Source of the DNA: Anaerolineales bacterium
Lineage (GTDB): Bacteria > Chloroflexota > Anaerolineae > Anaerolineales > Villigracilaceae
Direction: 5' to 3'
Assembly: GCA_014379595.1 (NCBI GenBank)
Contig: JACMLM010000057.1
Coordinates: 1 to 64,000 of the forward strand
DNA: 64,000 nucleotides
The notes under the pieces are model-generated. The model saw only the letters and a program-made list of their open reading frames with translations, was not told the DNA's origin and ran no database searches. The position numbers and the translations under genes were made by a program. Shown one piece after another: positions 17,975 through 27,108 of the stretch. Each line of letters starts with the position of its first letter. Within the stretch, counting starts at the first letter, position 1.

Positions 17975-18595
17975 TTATTTAAAGGGGCTTTTAGACAAGC
18001 GATCATAAAACATCTGTATTGCTGGCATAATGAAGTCGACAACTTGCTCTTCTATCATATTTTCAGCCCAAACGGAAAAGGTTGAAACAATTTCATCGTA
18101 TTTAGACTCAACATAACAGTTGATCATTTTACTGCTTTTGTACGATACGCAGAATATTCGACTCTTTTTGTCCAGCTCTTTTAAACTTAGCCAATGTATT
18201 TCTGCACTATCAGTTGCTTTTGCACCACGATAATATTCATCCATTCGCCTTGTTTTTGGTGTTTTTCCAGGCATATATCTGCTGATATCATGAGAAACGC
18301 CTAATAGTGTTTTTGATGCTGGAAAATAAGCCGAGAAGCTACTGCCTGTTACTTTATAGTCATCTATACTGGTGTATGCTGGATCATAGTAACCTTGGTA
18401 GGCACCTCTATTAACCCATTTACCGTTTGGAATCTCAAAATCGGATGGCCTTGCCAGCAATACAACAAGCGAGTGGTCAATATCCAGCGTGTTTTTAGAT
18501 TCCTGCCATCTTTCATAAAATATTCCTGATATAAAAGAAATAATTGTCAGGAAAATACTAGTTGGCATAAGAATCGCAAAAGCTTTTCTTGACAT
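17975..18595 (-). CDS. Unrecognised membrane-anchored protein
   Basis: A 206-residue protein with one hydrophobic segment (about 8-26) after a short basic N-terminus, then a mostly hydrophilic extracytoplasmic part (DIDHSLVVLLARPSDFEIP, WVNRGAYQGYYDPAYTSIDDY). It does not resemble a family I know. It lies between the M16 peptidase and the molybdenum hydroxylase, 11 and 12 bases from its neighbours, so it is probably in the same transcript. No SD is evident. Confidence 0.6.
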   Translation of the reverse strand: MSRKAFAILMPTSIFLTIISFISGIFYERWQESKNTLDIDHSLVVLLARPSDFEIPNGKWVNRGAYQGYYDPAYTSIDDYKVTGSSFSAYFPASKTLLGVSHDISRYMPGKTPKTRRMDEYYRGAKATDSAEIHWLSLKELDKKSRIFCVSYKSSKMINCYVESKYDEIVSTFSVWAENMIEEQVVDFIMPAIQMFYDRLSKSPFK

Positions 18596-18606
18596 ATTGT
18601 TGGCTT

Positions 18607-21516
18607 TTACAAAACCTTCGTCACTTTCAACCCAGCCTTTGCGCCTTCAATTGCGGATTGTGAACCTATTACTGCAACCGCTTCAGATTGTGCAACTTTC
18701 TCAAGCACTTCACCGAAAGCAATGAAATCCTCGCCGTTGGTGGAGAGCACTTGGTCACGCCTCTTTTGTAACATCTCGTCGGTCTCGCCTGTGAGATGCC
18801 GAATCATAGATGTGTATCCTTTTGCATCGGGTAGTTGATATGAGTCCATGTCACCGATGGCGGCGATGATGGCTTTGGTCAATTCACTATTGCTTAATGA
18901 ATTGTCATCCAAGCCTTTGAGGAAATCTGCCGCTTTATCGTAATGTTCAATGGTCGCCGCAAGATTCGGGTCACGATAGGAAAGAAAAGTGAAAACACCC
19001 GAGCGATCATCAAAAACATTGAATGCTCCATATGCGCCGCCTTGCACGCGGATCTTTTCCCATAAATATGCCATGCGCAAATAGCCGCCGATCACTTCAG
19101 CTGATCCGTCATATTCATAACCTAGATCATATAAGTTCGCGCCCTTGCCAACATAGTTGACTTGCGCGGGAATGGTCAGGCCTTCTTTTGTGTGAGCAGG
19201 TTTGATATCAAATGGTTTTAATGCTATGTCTTTTTCTGGCAATGCAAAAATAAAATTCTCAAAATACGGTTTGACAGTTTTCCAATTCGCCGCGTCCAGC
19301 GTTACATTACAGATCAAAGCCTTGCTGTTGATCAATCCATCGCGCATATCTTCCAGTTGCTTTAATACCTTCGGCCATTTTTTATCAATATCGTTGGCAA
19401 GCTCGCGCAATGCAAAGAGATAACCAATTCCGCTCATCTGGTCGCTGACCCAGCCCGTTTCACCAAATTGCGCGCGCAGGCGGCGGTTCACATATGCATG
19501 TCCACTGGGAATCAAGCCAGACTCCACGCCCGATTTTTCCTCCAATACAATTTGCTTGAGTCGTTCGGGATTATCAAAATTTGTTTTGAGGAGGATATCT
19601 TTGAGAATAGTCAGCAATTCAGTGGCTTGACTCGCTGTAGCTTTGCCGTGCAAGAATAATTTTGCCACGTTCTCTCTGGACCCGTGAACTGTTGTGCTTA
19701 ACGAGGCGCTTCTGATTCCGCCTGTGCTTTTTCCGATGCGCTGCGAGAGTTTGACGTAATCTTCAGTGTTGGTTCCCATTTCGAGCAGGGCAGTGCCAAA
19801 TATTTCGGTCAGTGGAAGAAGTTCTTTTGGTAAGGCATGCAGATCAAATCCAAGATCGAGATAGAAAATTCCGTTCGTGAACAAGTCATGATATAGAACT
19901 TGTGCTCCCTGAATTTCAAACCGTTCAATCGGAATCGTTGCACCTTTTTTATCGAGGTCTTCAAGTTTCAGCATGGGCATGGTGGCCAATGCCTCAGGCG
20001 AATTCGGAGTTTCTTGCAGTTGTTTTAATTTTTTCGTATTCTCAACAATCAGTTTAATTTCATCACTCTTCAACGACTCGCGGATTTTTGCTAGTCGGGC
20101 TGTTTCCTCTTCATCGAAACGGCGACCCAGCTCAGGGTCAGGTTTGAAGCGCAGTGCTGTGCGGTGGACGTTATCCAATAGATGAGTCTGAATCAACTTT
20201 TCAAAATAATATTTATCGGCAGCGAGTCGCGTTTTGATTTCATTAAGTGGCGCTTCGAATGCAAGCAATTTATAAGGATCATCTTCATGCAGCCAGGTGG
20301 TAAGGGCGCGCAGCATAACGGCGATGCCGCGCGGGAACGAGCCCGTATTGTTTTCGCGCAGACGGAATTCAAGTGTGTTGATGGAGGCTGCGATCATGTC
20401 AGGGTCAATGCCATCGCGCACAAGGTTTTTCAATGTGTCAAAGATAAGTTCTTCGATCTTTTTTGCACTGCGCGCCTGTGTGCCCTTCAAACCAACAGAA
20501 AAAATGTGTTGTCGCAGATCAGTTTCGAGGCCAATCCCCGCAAGGTCTTCACCGAGATTTGAATCTAACAAAGCTTTCTTAAGCGGGGAGGCAGGCGTGC
20601 CAATCAAAGTGTGAGCGAGAATTTGTAAACTGAAATCTGTAACAGGGTCAGATGTGTCGGGCCATAACCAGTTGACTGTGAAATAATGTTTCTTCTTTAT
20701 ATCTGTTTCTTCGCCTGCGTTGTATGCGTATTCAATTTTCTTTGGCTTCTTGAAAGGTTTTGCTAATGGAATGGCAGATTTAACTTTGAGTTTTTTATAC
20801 GGCTTGAGATAATTTTCCATTAATTTCAAACGTTTATCAGGATCATCATTGCCATAGAAAAAGATAAACGAGTTGGATGGGTGATAATAAGTTTGATGGA
20901 AAGACTTGAAATCTGCATACGTAAGATCAGGAATATTGCGCGGGTCACCGCCTGAATCATTTCCATAGATGTGTTTCGGGAAAAGTGATTGTTGAATGGT
21001 ACGCGCCAACAAACCTTCTGGTGAAGAGTATGCGCCCTTCATCTCGTTGAAGACTACGCCTTTATAAGTGAGCGGATTAGCAGGGTCATCAAGTTCATAA
21101 TGCCAGCCTTCTTGCATAAGCGTTTCTTCAGTGATAAGTGGATGAAAGACGGCATCGAGATACACATCGATCAAGTTATAAAAATCCTGAATGTTCTGGC
21201 TGGCAACTGGATAGCAGGTTTTATCTGGAAACGTAAAAGCATTTACAAAAGTAGCCAATGAACCTTTGAGTATTTCTACGAACGGTTCTTTAACTGGATA
21301 TTTCTCCGAGCCGCCTAAAACAGAATGTTCAAGAATATGAGCCACACCCGTCGAATCTTTTGGTGTAGTACGGAAGTTAATACAGAATACTTTATTCTCA
21401 TCTTCGTTGATCACCGAGAGCAAACGTGCACCTGTTCTTTTATGGACATATAACTTGGCTGTCGCGTTTAATTCGGGGATACTCTGTTCTTTAACGAGGT
21501 TGAATGATTTTGACAT
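18607..21516 (-). CDS. M16C-family zinc metallopeptidase, presequence-protease-like
   Basis: A 969-residue protein of the PreP/Cym1 type. The inverted zinc motif HILEH is at about 61-65, with the downstream glutamate in GVVFNEMKGAYSSP (about 173). The length and four-repeat fold match single-chain M16C enzymes, which enclose and degrade short unstructured peptides. There is no signal peptide, so it is probably cytoplasmic. A strong SD is seen (AAGGAGACC). The long gene shows no frame disruption. Confidence 0.93.
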   Translation of the reverse strand: MSKSFNLVKEQSIPELNATAKLYVHKRTGARLLSVINEDENKVFCINFRTTPKDSTGVAHILEHSVLGGSEKYPVKEPFVEILKGSLATFVNAFTFPDKTCYPVASQNIQDFYNLIDVYLDAVFHPLITEETLMQEGWHYELDDPANPLTYKGVVFNEMKGAYSSPEGLLARTIQQSLFPKHIYGNDSGGDPRNIPDLTYADFKSFHQTYYHPSNSFIFFYGNDDPDKRLKLMENYLKPYKKLKVKSAIPLAKPFKKPKKIEYAYNAGEETDIKKKHYFTVNWLWPDTSDPVTDFSLQILAHTLIGTPASPLKKALLDSNLGEDLAGIGLETDLRQHIFSVGLKGTQARSAKKIEELIFDTLKNLVRDGIDPDMIAASINTLEFRLRENNTGSFPRGIAVMLRALTTWLHEDDPYKLLAFEAPLNEIKTRLAADKYYFEKLIQTHLLDNVHRTALRFKPDPELGRRFDEEETARLAKIRESLKSDEIKLIVENTKKLKQLQETPNSPEALATMPMLKLEDLDKKGATIPIERFEIQGAQVLYHDLFTNGIFYLDLGFDLHALPKELLPLTEIFGTALLEMGTNTEDYVKLSQRIGKSTGGIRSASLSTTVHGSRENVAKLFLHGKATASQATELLTILKDILLKTNFDNPERLKQIVLEEKSGVESGLIPSGHAYVNRRLRAQFGETGWVSDQMSGIGYLFALRELANDIDKKWPKVLKQLEDMRDGLINSKALICNVTLDAANWKTVKPYFENFIFALPEKDIALKPFDIKPAHTKEGLTIPAQVNYVGKGANLYDLGYEYDGSAEVIGGYLRMAYLWEKIRVQGGAYGAFNVFDDRSGVFTFLSYRDPNLAATIEHYDKAADFLKGLDDNSLSNSELTKAIIAAIGDMDSYQLPDAKGYTSMIRHLTGETDEMLQKRRDQVLSTNGEDFIAFGEVLEKVAQSEAVAVIGSQSAIEGAKAGLKVTKVL

Positions 21517-21565
21517 TGTGGTCTCCTTGGTGAGTTGCAGGTTGAAAGTTCGAAGCCTTCAGCCT

Positions 21566-21868
21566 TTAAACTTGTATTAGTTGTCTTTCAATTTCTACTT
21601 TCAATTGCTTTGCGATTTCAACGACCCATTCTTTCGCACGTCCGCTTTTGAGTGGAATCCAGCAGCGGTTTTGCGCAGGCCAATAGGTTATTTCCAAAGT
21701 GCCTGTTGTTTTGAGCTTTTGATAATGCCAGTGGATACAGCCTGGATATTTTTGCAGCGTATTTTTTGAAACCAGGTTTAAATTTTGTGCTTTGCAAGTG
21801 GACTCGATAATTCCTTGAATTTCTTTTGGCTGTTTACTGTCTGATAAGTCAATTTCTATTTCGTGCAT
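21566..21868 (-). CDS. Small conserved-looking hypothetical protein
   Basis: A 100-residue soluble protein with Trp/Tyr/His-rich centre (GCIHWHYQKLKTTGTLEITYWP) and an amphipathic C-terminal helix. I cannot assign a family. It is flanked by the methyltransferase upstream and the M16 peptidase downstream on the same strand. A palindromic repeat separates it from the methyltransferase. Confidence 0.6.
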   Translation of the reverse strand: MHEIEIDLSDSKQPKEIQGIIESTCKAQNLNLVSKNTLQKYPGCIHWHYQKLKTTGTLEITYWPAQNRCWIPLKSGRAKEWVVEIAKQLKVEIERQLIQV

Positions 21869-21891
21869 GTTGTGTCATTCGCCATAGTAAT

Positions 21892-21953
21892 GTAGGGGCG
21901 ACCCGCCAAGCGAGAGCGAGCCTACCTGATAAATAGTGAAGGGTCGCCCCTAC
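21892..21953. repeat. Palindromic GTAGGGGCGACCC element
   Basis: Inverted arms GTAGGGGCGACCC (21892-21904) and GGGTCGCCCCTAC (21941-21953) are 13 bases each and perfect, around a 36-base loop. The element abuts the methyltransferase stop codon and could fold as its 3' hairpin. A diverged relative lies at 57440-57500. Confidence 0.75.
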
Positions 21954-23263
<1,310 letters not shown>

Positions 23264-23265
23264 GG

Positions 23266-23373
23266 TTATTTGAATAAATCCATCTTTTTTAAATTCTCCA
23301 GATTCTCTGGAAGCGACTTGAGAATCTCGACACAGTTGCTTTGCAGGATTTGGTTGATAGGGAGGCTACTCAC
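23266..23373 (-). pseudogene. Truncated second copy of the methyltransferase 5' end
   Basis: Bases 23303-23364 repeat bases 22951-23012, the first codons of the methyltransferase, with about four differences. In frame from a GTG at 23373 it reads [20 protein letters not shown], as in the intact gene ([19 protein letters not shown]). After PEN it diverges to LENLKKMDLFK and stops. This looks like a deletion junction that joined a methyltransferase start to the tail of another gene; 35 residues in all. Confidence 0.75.
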
Positions 23374-23417
23374 TGGATAAATTATACCTTTGGAAGAATC
23401 GAAAAGCGCGTTGATTA

Positions 23418-24536
23418 TTAACCTGCATAATTCACAGTAACAATACTGAGTAGTTGTTGTTCAATAGCTTGCCAGGGCGCTGTGAGATCAACACTTTCGA
23501 TTCTCATTGTGTGATCTTCCAATTCAACCCTTTCAGATAATTTGTTATGGATTGCAGGGTAGAGCAAAATACCTGATGCTTTACGATATTGTTCTGATAA
23601 ATGATTTTGTGAGTTTAAGTAAGTATATAGCTGATACAAATGCGACGAGTCAAATGTTTGCTTGCCCCATTGATTTTCTTTCAGGCTTTCGGCGGTAAAT
23701 TTTGTGTCTAAGACTATGATTTCGCCAGAGGTTTTGTTTTGAAGAACCAAATCAGGCTGCATGGATGGAAGATATGGATTTTCATATTTTGCATGCCAGG
23801 ATAGGCGGGACTGAGATTTTACTGTCCAGCCTATCAAGTGCAATCGGTAAAAGTTCGCAACAAATCTTTCATAAATATTATGTAATATGAATACATCGTG
23901 ATCTATCTTGAGCAGGCTGTGATGACCTGTTGTTTCGGTTGGCATTTGCCTTTGTAGAATCAATTCGCAGATCGCAAGCATGATGCGGTAATCACTATCG
24001 TGGACACTAGTCTGTTCCCTACGGAGTAAATCAAGTTGCAGTTCTATTAAATCAACCTCATCCAACAATCTTGCCAACTTACGCAGTTGACGACGTAATT
24101 CATCGGCAATGAGTCGATCAGGGCCGAAGTTCCCAGTTTGTATTAAACGTACCAGCATACTGCGGATAATTTGATTCTTCAGCACGTTCGCGCTGTAAGG
24201 TTGAAACTCACAAACAGCTTGTCCATTTTCAAATGTATGACGCTTCAGACTCTCCGTAAAGTTGATTCGCCCTCGAATACCATGAATCTGTTGGATTTGA
24301 TTTGTATAGCTTCTTCCCAAACCAATGCGTAACCTTTGCTGGATCAACGCCACAAGAATAGATGCCAAGAGAGCATCCAAAGTTGGAGAATTCTCCACAT
24401 TAACCATTTCTACATATTTTTTTATAGGCAATTCATTCCATGCATATAACAGCATATGCCATAGATTACGAATGGGTATGCCATACTCTGTAAACGAGAC
24501 CAACTCATTGGAGCTTGGAAGATCGTCTTTATACAT
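23418..24536 (-). CDS. mcrC: McrC-like restriction endonuclease subunit
   Basis: A 372-residue McrC-family protein. The N-terminal region (IPIRNLWHMLLYAWNE, about 20-35) is typical and would contact the McrB ring. The C-terminal PD-(D/E)xK nuclease site is PDLVLQNKTSGEIIVLDTKF (about 265-284), with both acidic residues and the Lys present. With McrB it should cut DNA bearing modified bases. Its ATG shares one base with the TAA of mcrB (TAATG). Confidence 0.88.
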   Translation of the reverse strand: MYKDDLPSSNELVSFTEYGIPIRNLWHMLLYAWNELPIKKYVEMVNVENSPTLDALLASILVALIQQRLRIGLGRSYTNQIQQIHGIRGRINFTESLKRHTFENGQAVCEFQPYSANVLKNQIIRSMLVRLIQTGNFGPDRLIADELRRQLRKLARLLDEVDLIELQLDLLRREQTSVHDSDYRIMLAICELILQRQMPTETTGHHSLLKIDHDVFILHNIYERFVANFYRLHLIGWTVKSQSRLSWHAKYENPYLPSMQPDLVLQNKTSGEIIVLDTKFTAESLKENQWGKQTFDSSHLYQLYTYLNSQNHLSEQYRKASGILLYPAIHNKLSERVELEDHTMRIESVDLTAPWQAIEQQLLSIVTVNYAG

Positions 24537-26191
24537 TATGCTAAAAGCCTGCGTTCTGCATCTTCTGCCTTGGTTTGATTGTCAAACCAATACTCTCTCA
24601 ATAATGGAACAATTTCAGTTTGTATAATTTGTTGATACCAATGGTTATTGGGACCCGAAAAATCATCGCCGTTGGGGCAAAAGAAACTATGACCAATTTG
24701 ATAGTTTTCGCCTAATAATGGGTCTTCTTTTATCTCCTGATTTAACGCGGACATTCGCTCGATGATCAAATTAACCATGTCAGCGTTCATTGATCTATCC
24801 AATAGCCACTGACGATATAAGTCATTTTTGTATTGAGGTTTCAGCGCTACAAAAGCAAATCTGCGGCGCAGTGCATAATCAACCATCGCCAGTGAACGAT
24901 CTGCTACATTCATCAAGCCAATTAAATAAAGATTGGATGGAATAAAAAAGCGAGCTTCATTTGGCGCATGATAAATTAATTGAACTGCATACTCTGGACT
25001 TCTCTTATCTGTTTCGATAAGCATTAATAATTCGCCAAAGATCTGACTCAGATTGCCGCGATTGATCTCGTCAATGATAAATACGTATTCATGGTTTGGG
25101 TCATTTGCGGCCCTTTGACAAAAATTATAGAAGACGCCATTTTGTAACCGAAAACTCCCTGCTTTATCAGGTAATGGGCGATACCCGCGGACAAAATCAT
25201 CATAAGAATACGATTGATGGAACTGAACCATTTCCAATCGTTGCCGGTCAATTTCTCCAATCAAAGCTTGGCCCAATTTTTGAGCTATAAAAGTTTTGCC
25301 GACTCCAGGTGGACCTTGCAAAATTAATGCCTTTTTAGCTTGAAGCCGTTCAAGAATTTCTTTTAATTTATCTTCTGCTAGAAAGACGCCGTCTTCAGCC
25401 ATGTTTTCAATGCGATAAGGCTGCTTGACGCTTTGAACCTGATAAGAACGTTTTGACTCGCTGATCATCCTTGACCTTTCATTTTCAACTCCCCACGCCT
25501 CGAGAGAAATTTGTGGAAAAGATTTCTTGCTGGTATCAAATTGTTTTACAGTCTCAGCATAAAATTTCGCATTGAGTCCATTTACTGGCAGTTTGATCTT
25601 TAGATGGGCACGATTTGTTTGGTCTAAATTCAAGAAAATGGAAGGATCGATCCAAAACAGACCCATTGTCAGATTCAGATTAGTTTGCTTCACTTTTAAT
25701 GCATCATCAAACGCTTGTAAGAAATCCCTGCTTTTTAATGGTGACTTTTCTAAAGCTAACTGAAAGACACGCCATAATTTTGAAATATCTTTTCGATCTC
25801 TTGATTCTAAATAAGGGAAGAACCATGACGTTAAATTATTCAAAACAGGCACTCCATTGAAATCTTCTGGCAGATCGCTTTTCAATTTGAAATGCTGCTT
25901 TATGCGGGAAAGAATACTCAGGCGTTGATCGTATCCGATTCTTCTGTTGAAGACACCAAAAAATGTGAAAGGATCAATTTCTTTTAAAAGAAAGCGAAAG
26001 CCATTTTCATCTTTGTCATTTAATGGAGTAATAACGTGACCATCCGCGCGCAATTGCTCTAGAAATGAAATCAATTCATTCTGTCGCTTTTGCCAATTTA
26101 CCAACTCTTTAGCAAGTTCCTGATAAATAGGAATCCAGGTAAATTGATTAGTTGTATAAGATACTTTACTTTTCGGTTTTTGATTTTTCAT
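24536..26191 (-). CDS. mcrB: McrB-like AAA+ ATPase/GTPase with unrecognised N-terminal domain
   Basis: A 551-residue protein. The AAA+ domain (about 270-551) has Walker A GPPGVGKTF (about 294-302), Walker B VFIIDEINRG and the McrB hallmark MNVADRS (MNxADRS, normally the GTP-specific loop), with arginines in LRRRF. The N-terminal 260 residues (WIPIYQELAKELVNW) should recognise the DNA target but are not the E. coli McrB-N domain; I cannot name them. Only 6 bases separate this gene from the FAD subunit gene upstream, so the restriction genes may be transcribed from a metabolic promoter. Confidence 0.87.
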   Translation of the reverse strand: MKNQKPKSKVSYTTNQFTWIPIYQELAKELVNWQKRQNELISFLEQLRADGHVITPLNDKDENGFRFLLKEIDPFTFFGVFNRRIGYDQRLSILSRIKQHFKLKSDLPEDFNGVPVLNNLTSWFFPYLESRDRKDISKLWRVFQLALEKSPLKSRDFLQAFDDALKVKQTNLNLTMGLFWIDPSIFLNLDQTNRAHLKIKLPVNGLNAKFYAETVKQFDTSKKSFPQISLEAWGVENERSRMISESKRSYQVQSVKQPYRIENMAEDGVFLAEDKLKEILERLQAKKALILQGPPGVGKTFIAQKLGQALIGEIDRQRLEMVQFHQSYSYDDFVRGYRPLPDKAGSFRLQNGVFYNFCQRAANDPNHEYVFIIDEINRGNLSQIFGELLMLIETDKRSPEYAVQLIYHAPNEARFFIPSNLYLIGLMNVADRSLAMVDYALRRRFAFVALKPQYKNDLYRQWLLDRSMNADMVNLIIERMSALNQEIKEDPLLGENYQIGHSFFCPNGDDFSGPNNHWYQQIIQTEIVPLLREYWFDNQTKAEDAERRLLA

Positions 26192-26197
26192 TTGAAT

Positions 26198-26998
26198 CTA
26201 TGAAATAGACTCTATGCATCTCTTAGCCAACACCGCTGACACATCCATACGATATTCTGCAGAAGCCCATTCGTCGCTGGCTTCATGATAAGCATTCTTC
26301 GCCGCAGCCTCAACCCCCTCAGATTCAGTTCCATCCATCGCCAATATGGGACTCGTTCCATAACCGCCAAGAGCGAGGCGCGTGCGGCCTGAGTTCCACT
26401 GATTCAAGGCAGCGCAGATAATGGGCTTGTCTGCTGGGGTGCGTGAGACAAATTCAAATGTAAATTTTGTGTTTAGCGGAATAATGATCGAGGTAATCAA
26501 TTTTCGCTTCAAATGATCTGACCGCATCGGAAGGAATTCTCCAATGCCGATTATGTTTACATCGTGCTTAGGTTCGCGGGATTCGACTTCCATGTTCGCC
26601 AGTTCAAGTTTATTGATACTTTTAAATTCGAGCTTTGCATCCAGTGCGAGCAGGGCCGTACCAAATGGGGAGCGTCCGTCACATGAAACTAACGTCCCAG
26701 CGACTGTAGCGGAATTGCGAATATTGATCGGTGCTTCAAGTTTAATTGCGGTTTTTAAGGCTTCGGGGCAAAGTTCGCTTTCAAGGAATTGTTGCAGTGT
26801 AACTGTGGCGCCGAGTTCGAGGTCATTGCCTTTTTTATTAATGAAGTCAAGGCCGAGAGATTGCAGATCAACTACTTCAACAGAATCAGCTTGAGGTCGA
26901 GAGAGAAGCGTGCCGCCTCCTAGAGGTCGAACATTTAAATTGGTAAGCAGAGTCAGGGTTTCTGTTAAAGTTTGTGGGCGGTGATAAGTCGTGATCAT
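26198..26998 (-). CDS. FAD-binding subunit of molybdenum hydroxylase
   Basis: A 266-residue protein of the xanthine dehydrogenase medium-subunit/YgfM family. It has the FAD loop RPLGGGTLLS (about 24-33), LGATVTLQQFLES and the second flavin motif PINIRNSATVAGTLVSCDG (about 90-108). It should pass electrons from the Fe-S/molybdopterin subunit through FAD to an acceptor. SD CGGAGAC and an upstream TATAAT fit the start at 26998. Normally adjacent to the large subunit, here it is 8.2 kb away behind McrBC, methyltransferase and peptidase genes. Confidence 0.88.
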   Translation of the reverse strand: MITTYHRPQTLTETLTLLTNLNVRPLGGGTLLSRPQADSVEVVDLQSLGLDFINKKGNDLELGATVTLQQFLESELCPEALKTAIKLEAPINIRNSATVAGTLVSCDGRSPFGTALLALDAKLEFKSINKLELANMEVESREPKHDVNIIGIGEFLPMRSDHLKRKLITSIIIPLNTKFTFEFVSRTPADKPIICAALNQWNSGRTRLALGGYGTSPILAMDGTESEGVEAAAKNAYHEASDEWASAEYRMDVSAVLAKRCIESIS

Positions 26999-27037
26999 GA
27001 TGTCTCCGTGTGTGACGTTTGTATTATACAGTCAAAA

Positions 27038-27075
27038 AAATAATACTGCCGTCAAAAAGATGGCAGTATTATTTT
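27038..27075 (-). terminator. Terminator of the sigma/anti-sigma operon
   Basis: Stem AAATAATACTGCC (27038-27050) pairs with GGCAGTATTATTT (27062-27074) around an 11-base loop. On the minus strand a T run follows. It lies about 34 bases beyond the anti-sigma gene. Confidence 0.85.
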
Positions 27076-27108
27076 ACTTGTCTACTTGCTTACTTGTGTA
27101 CTTGGGTT

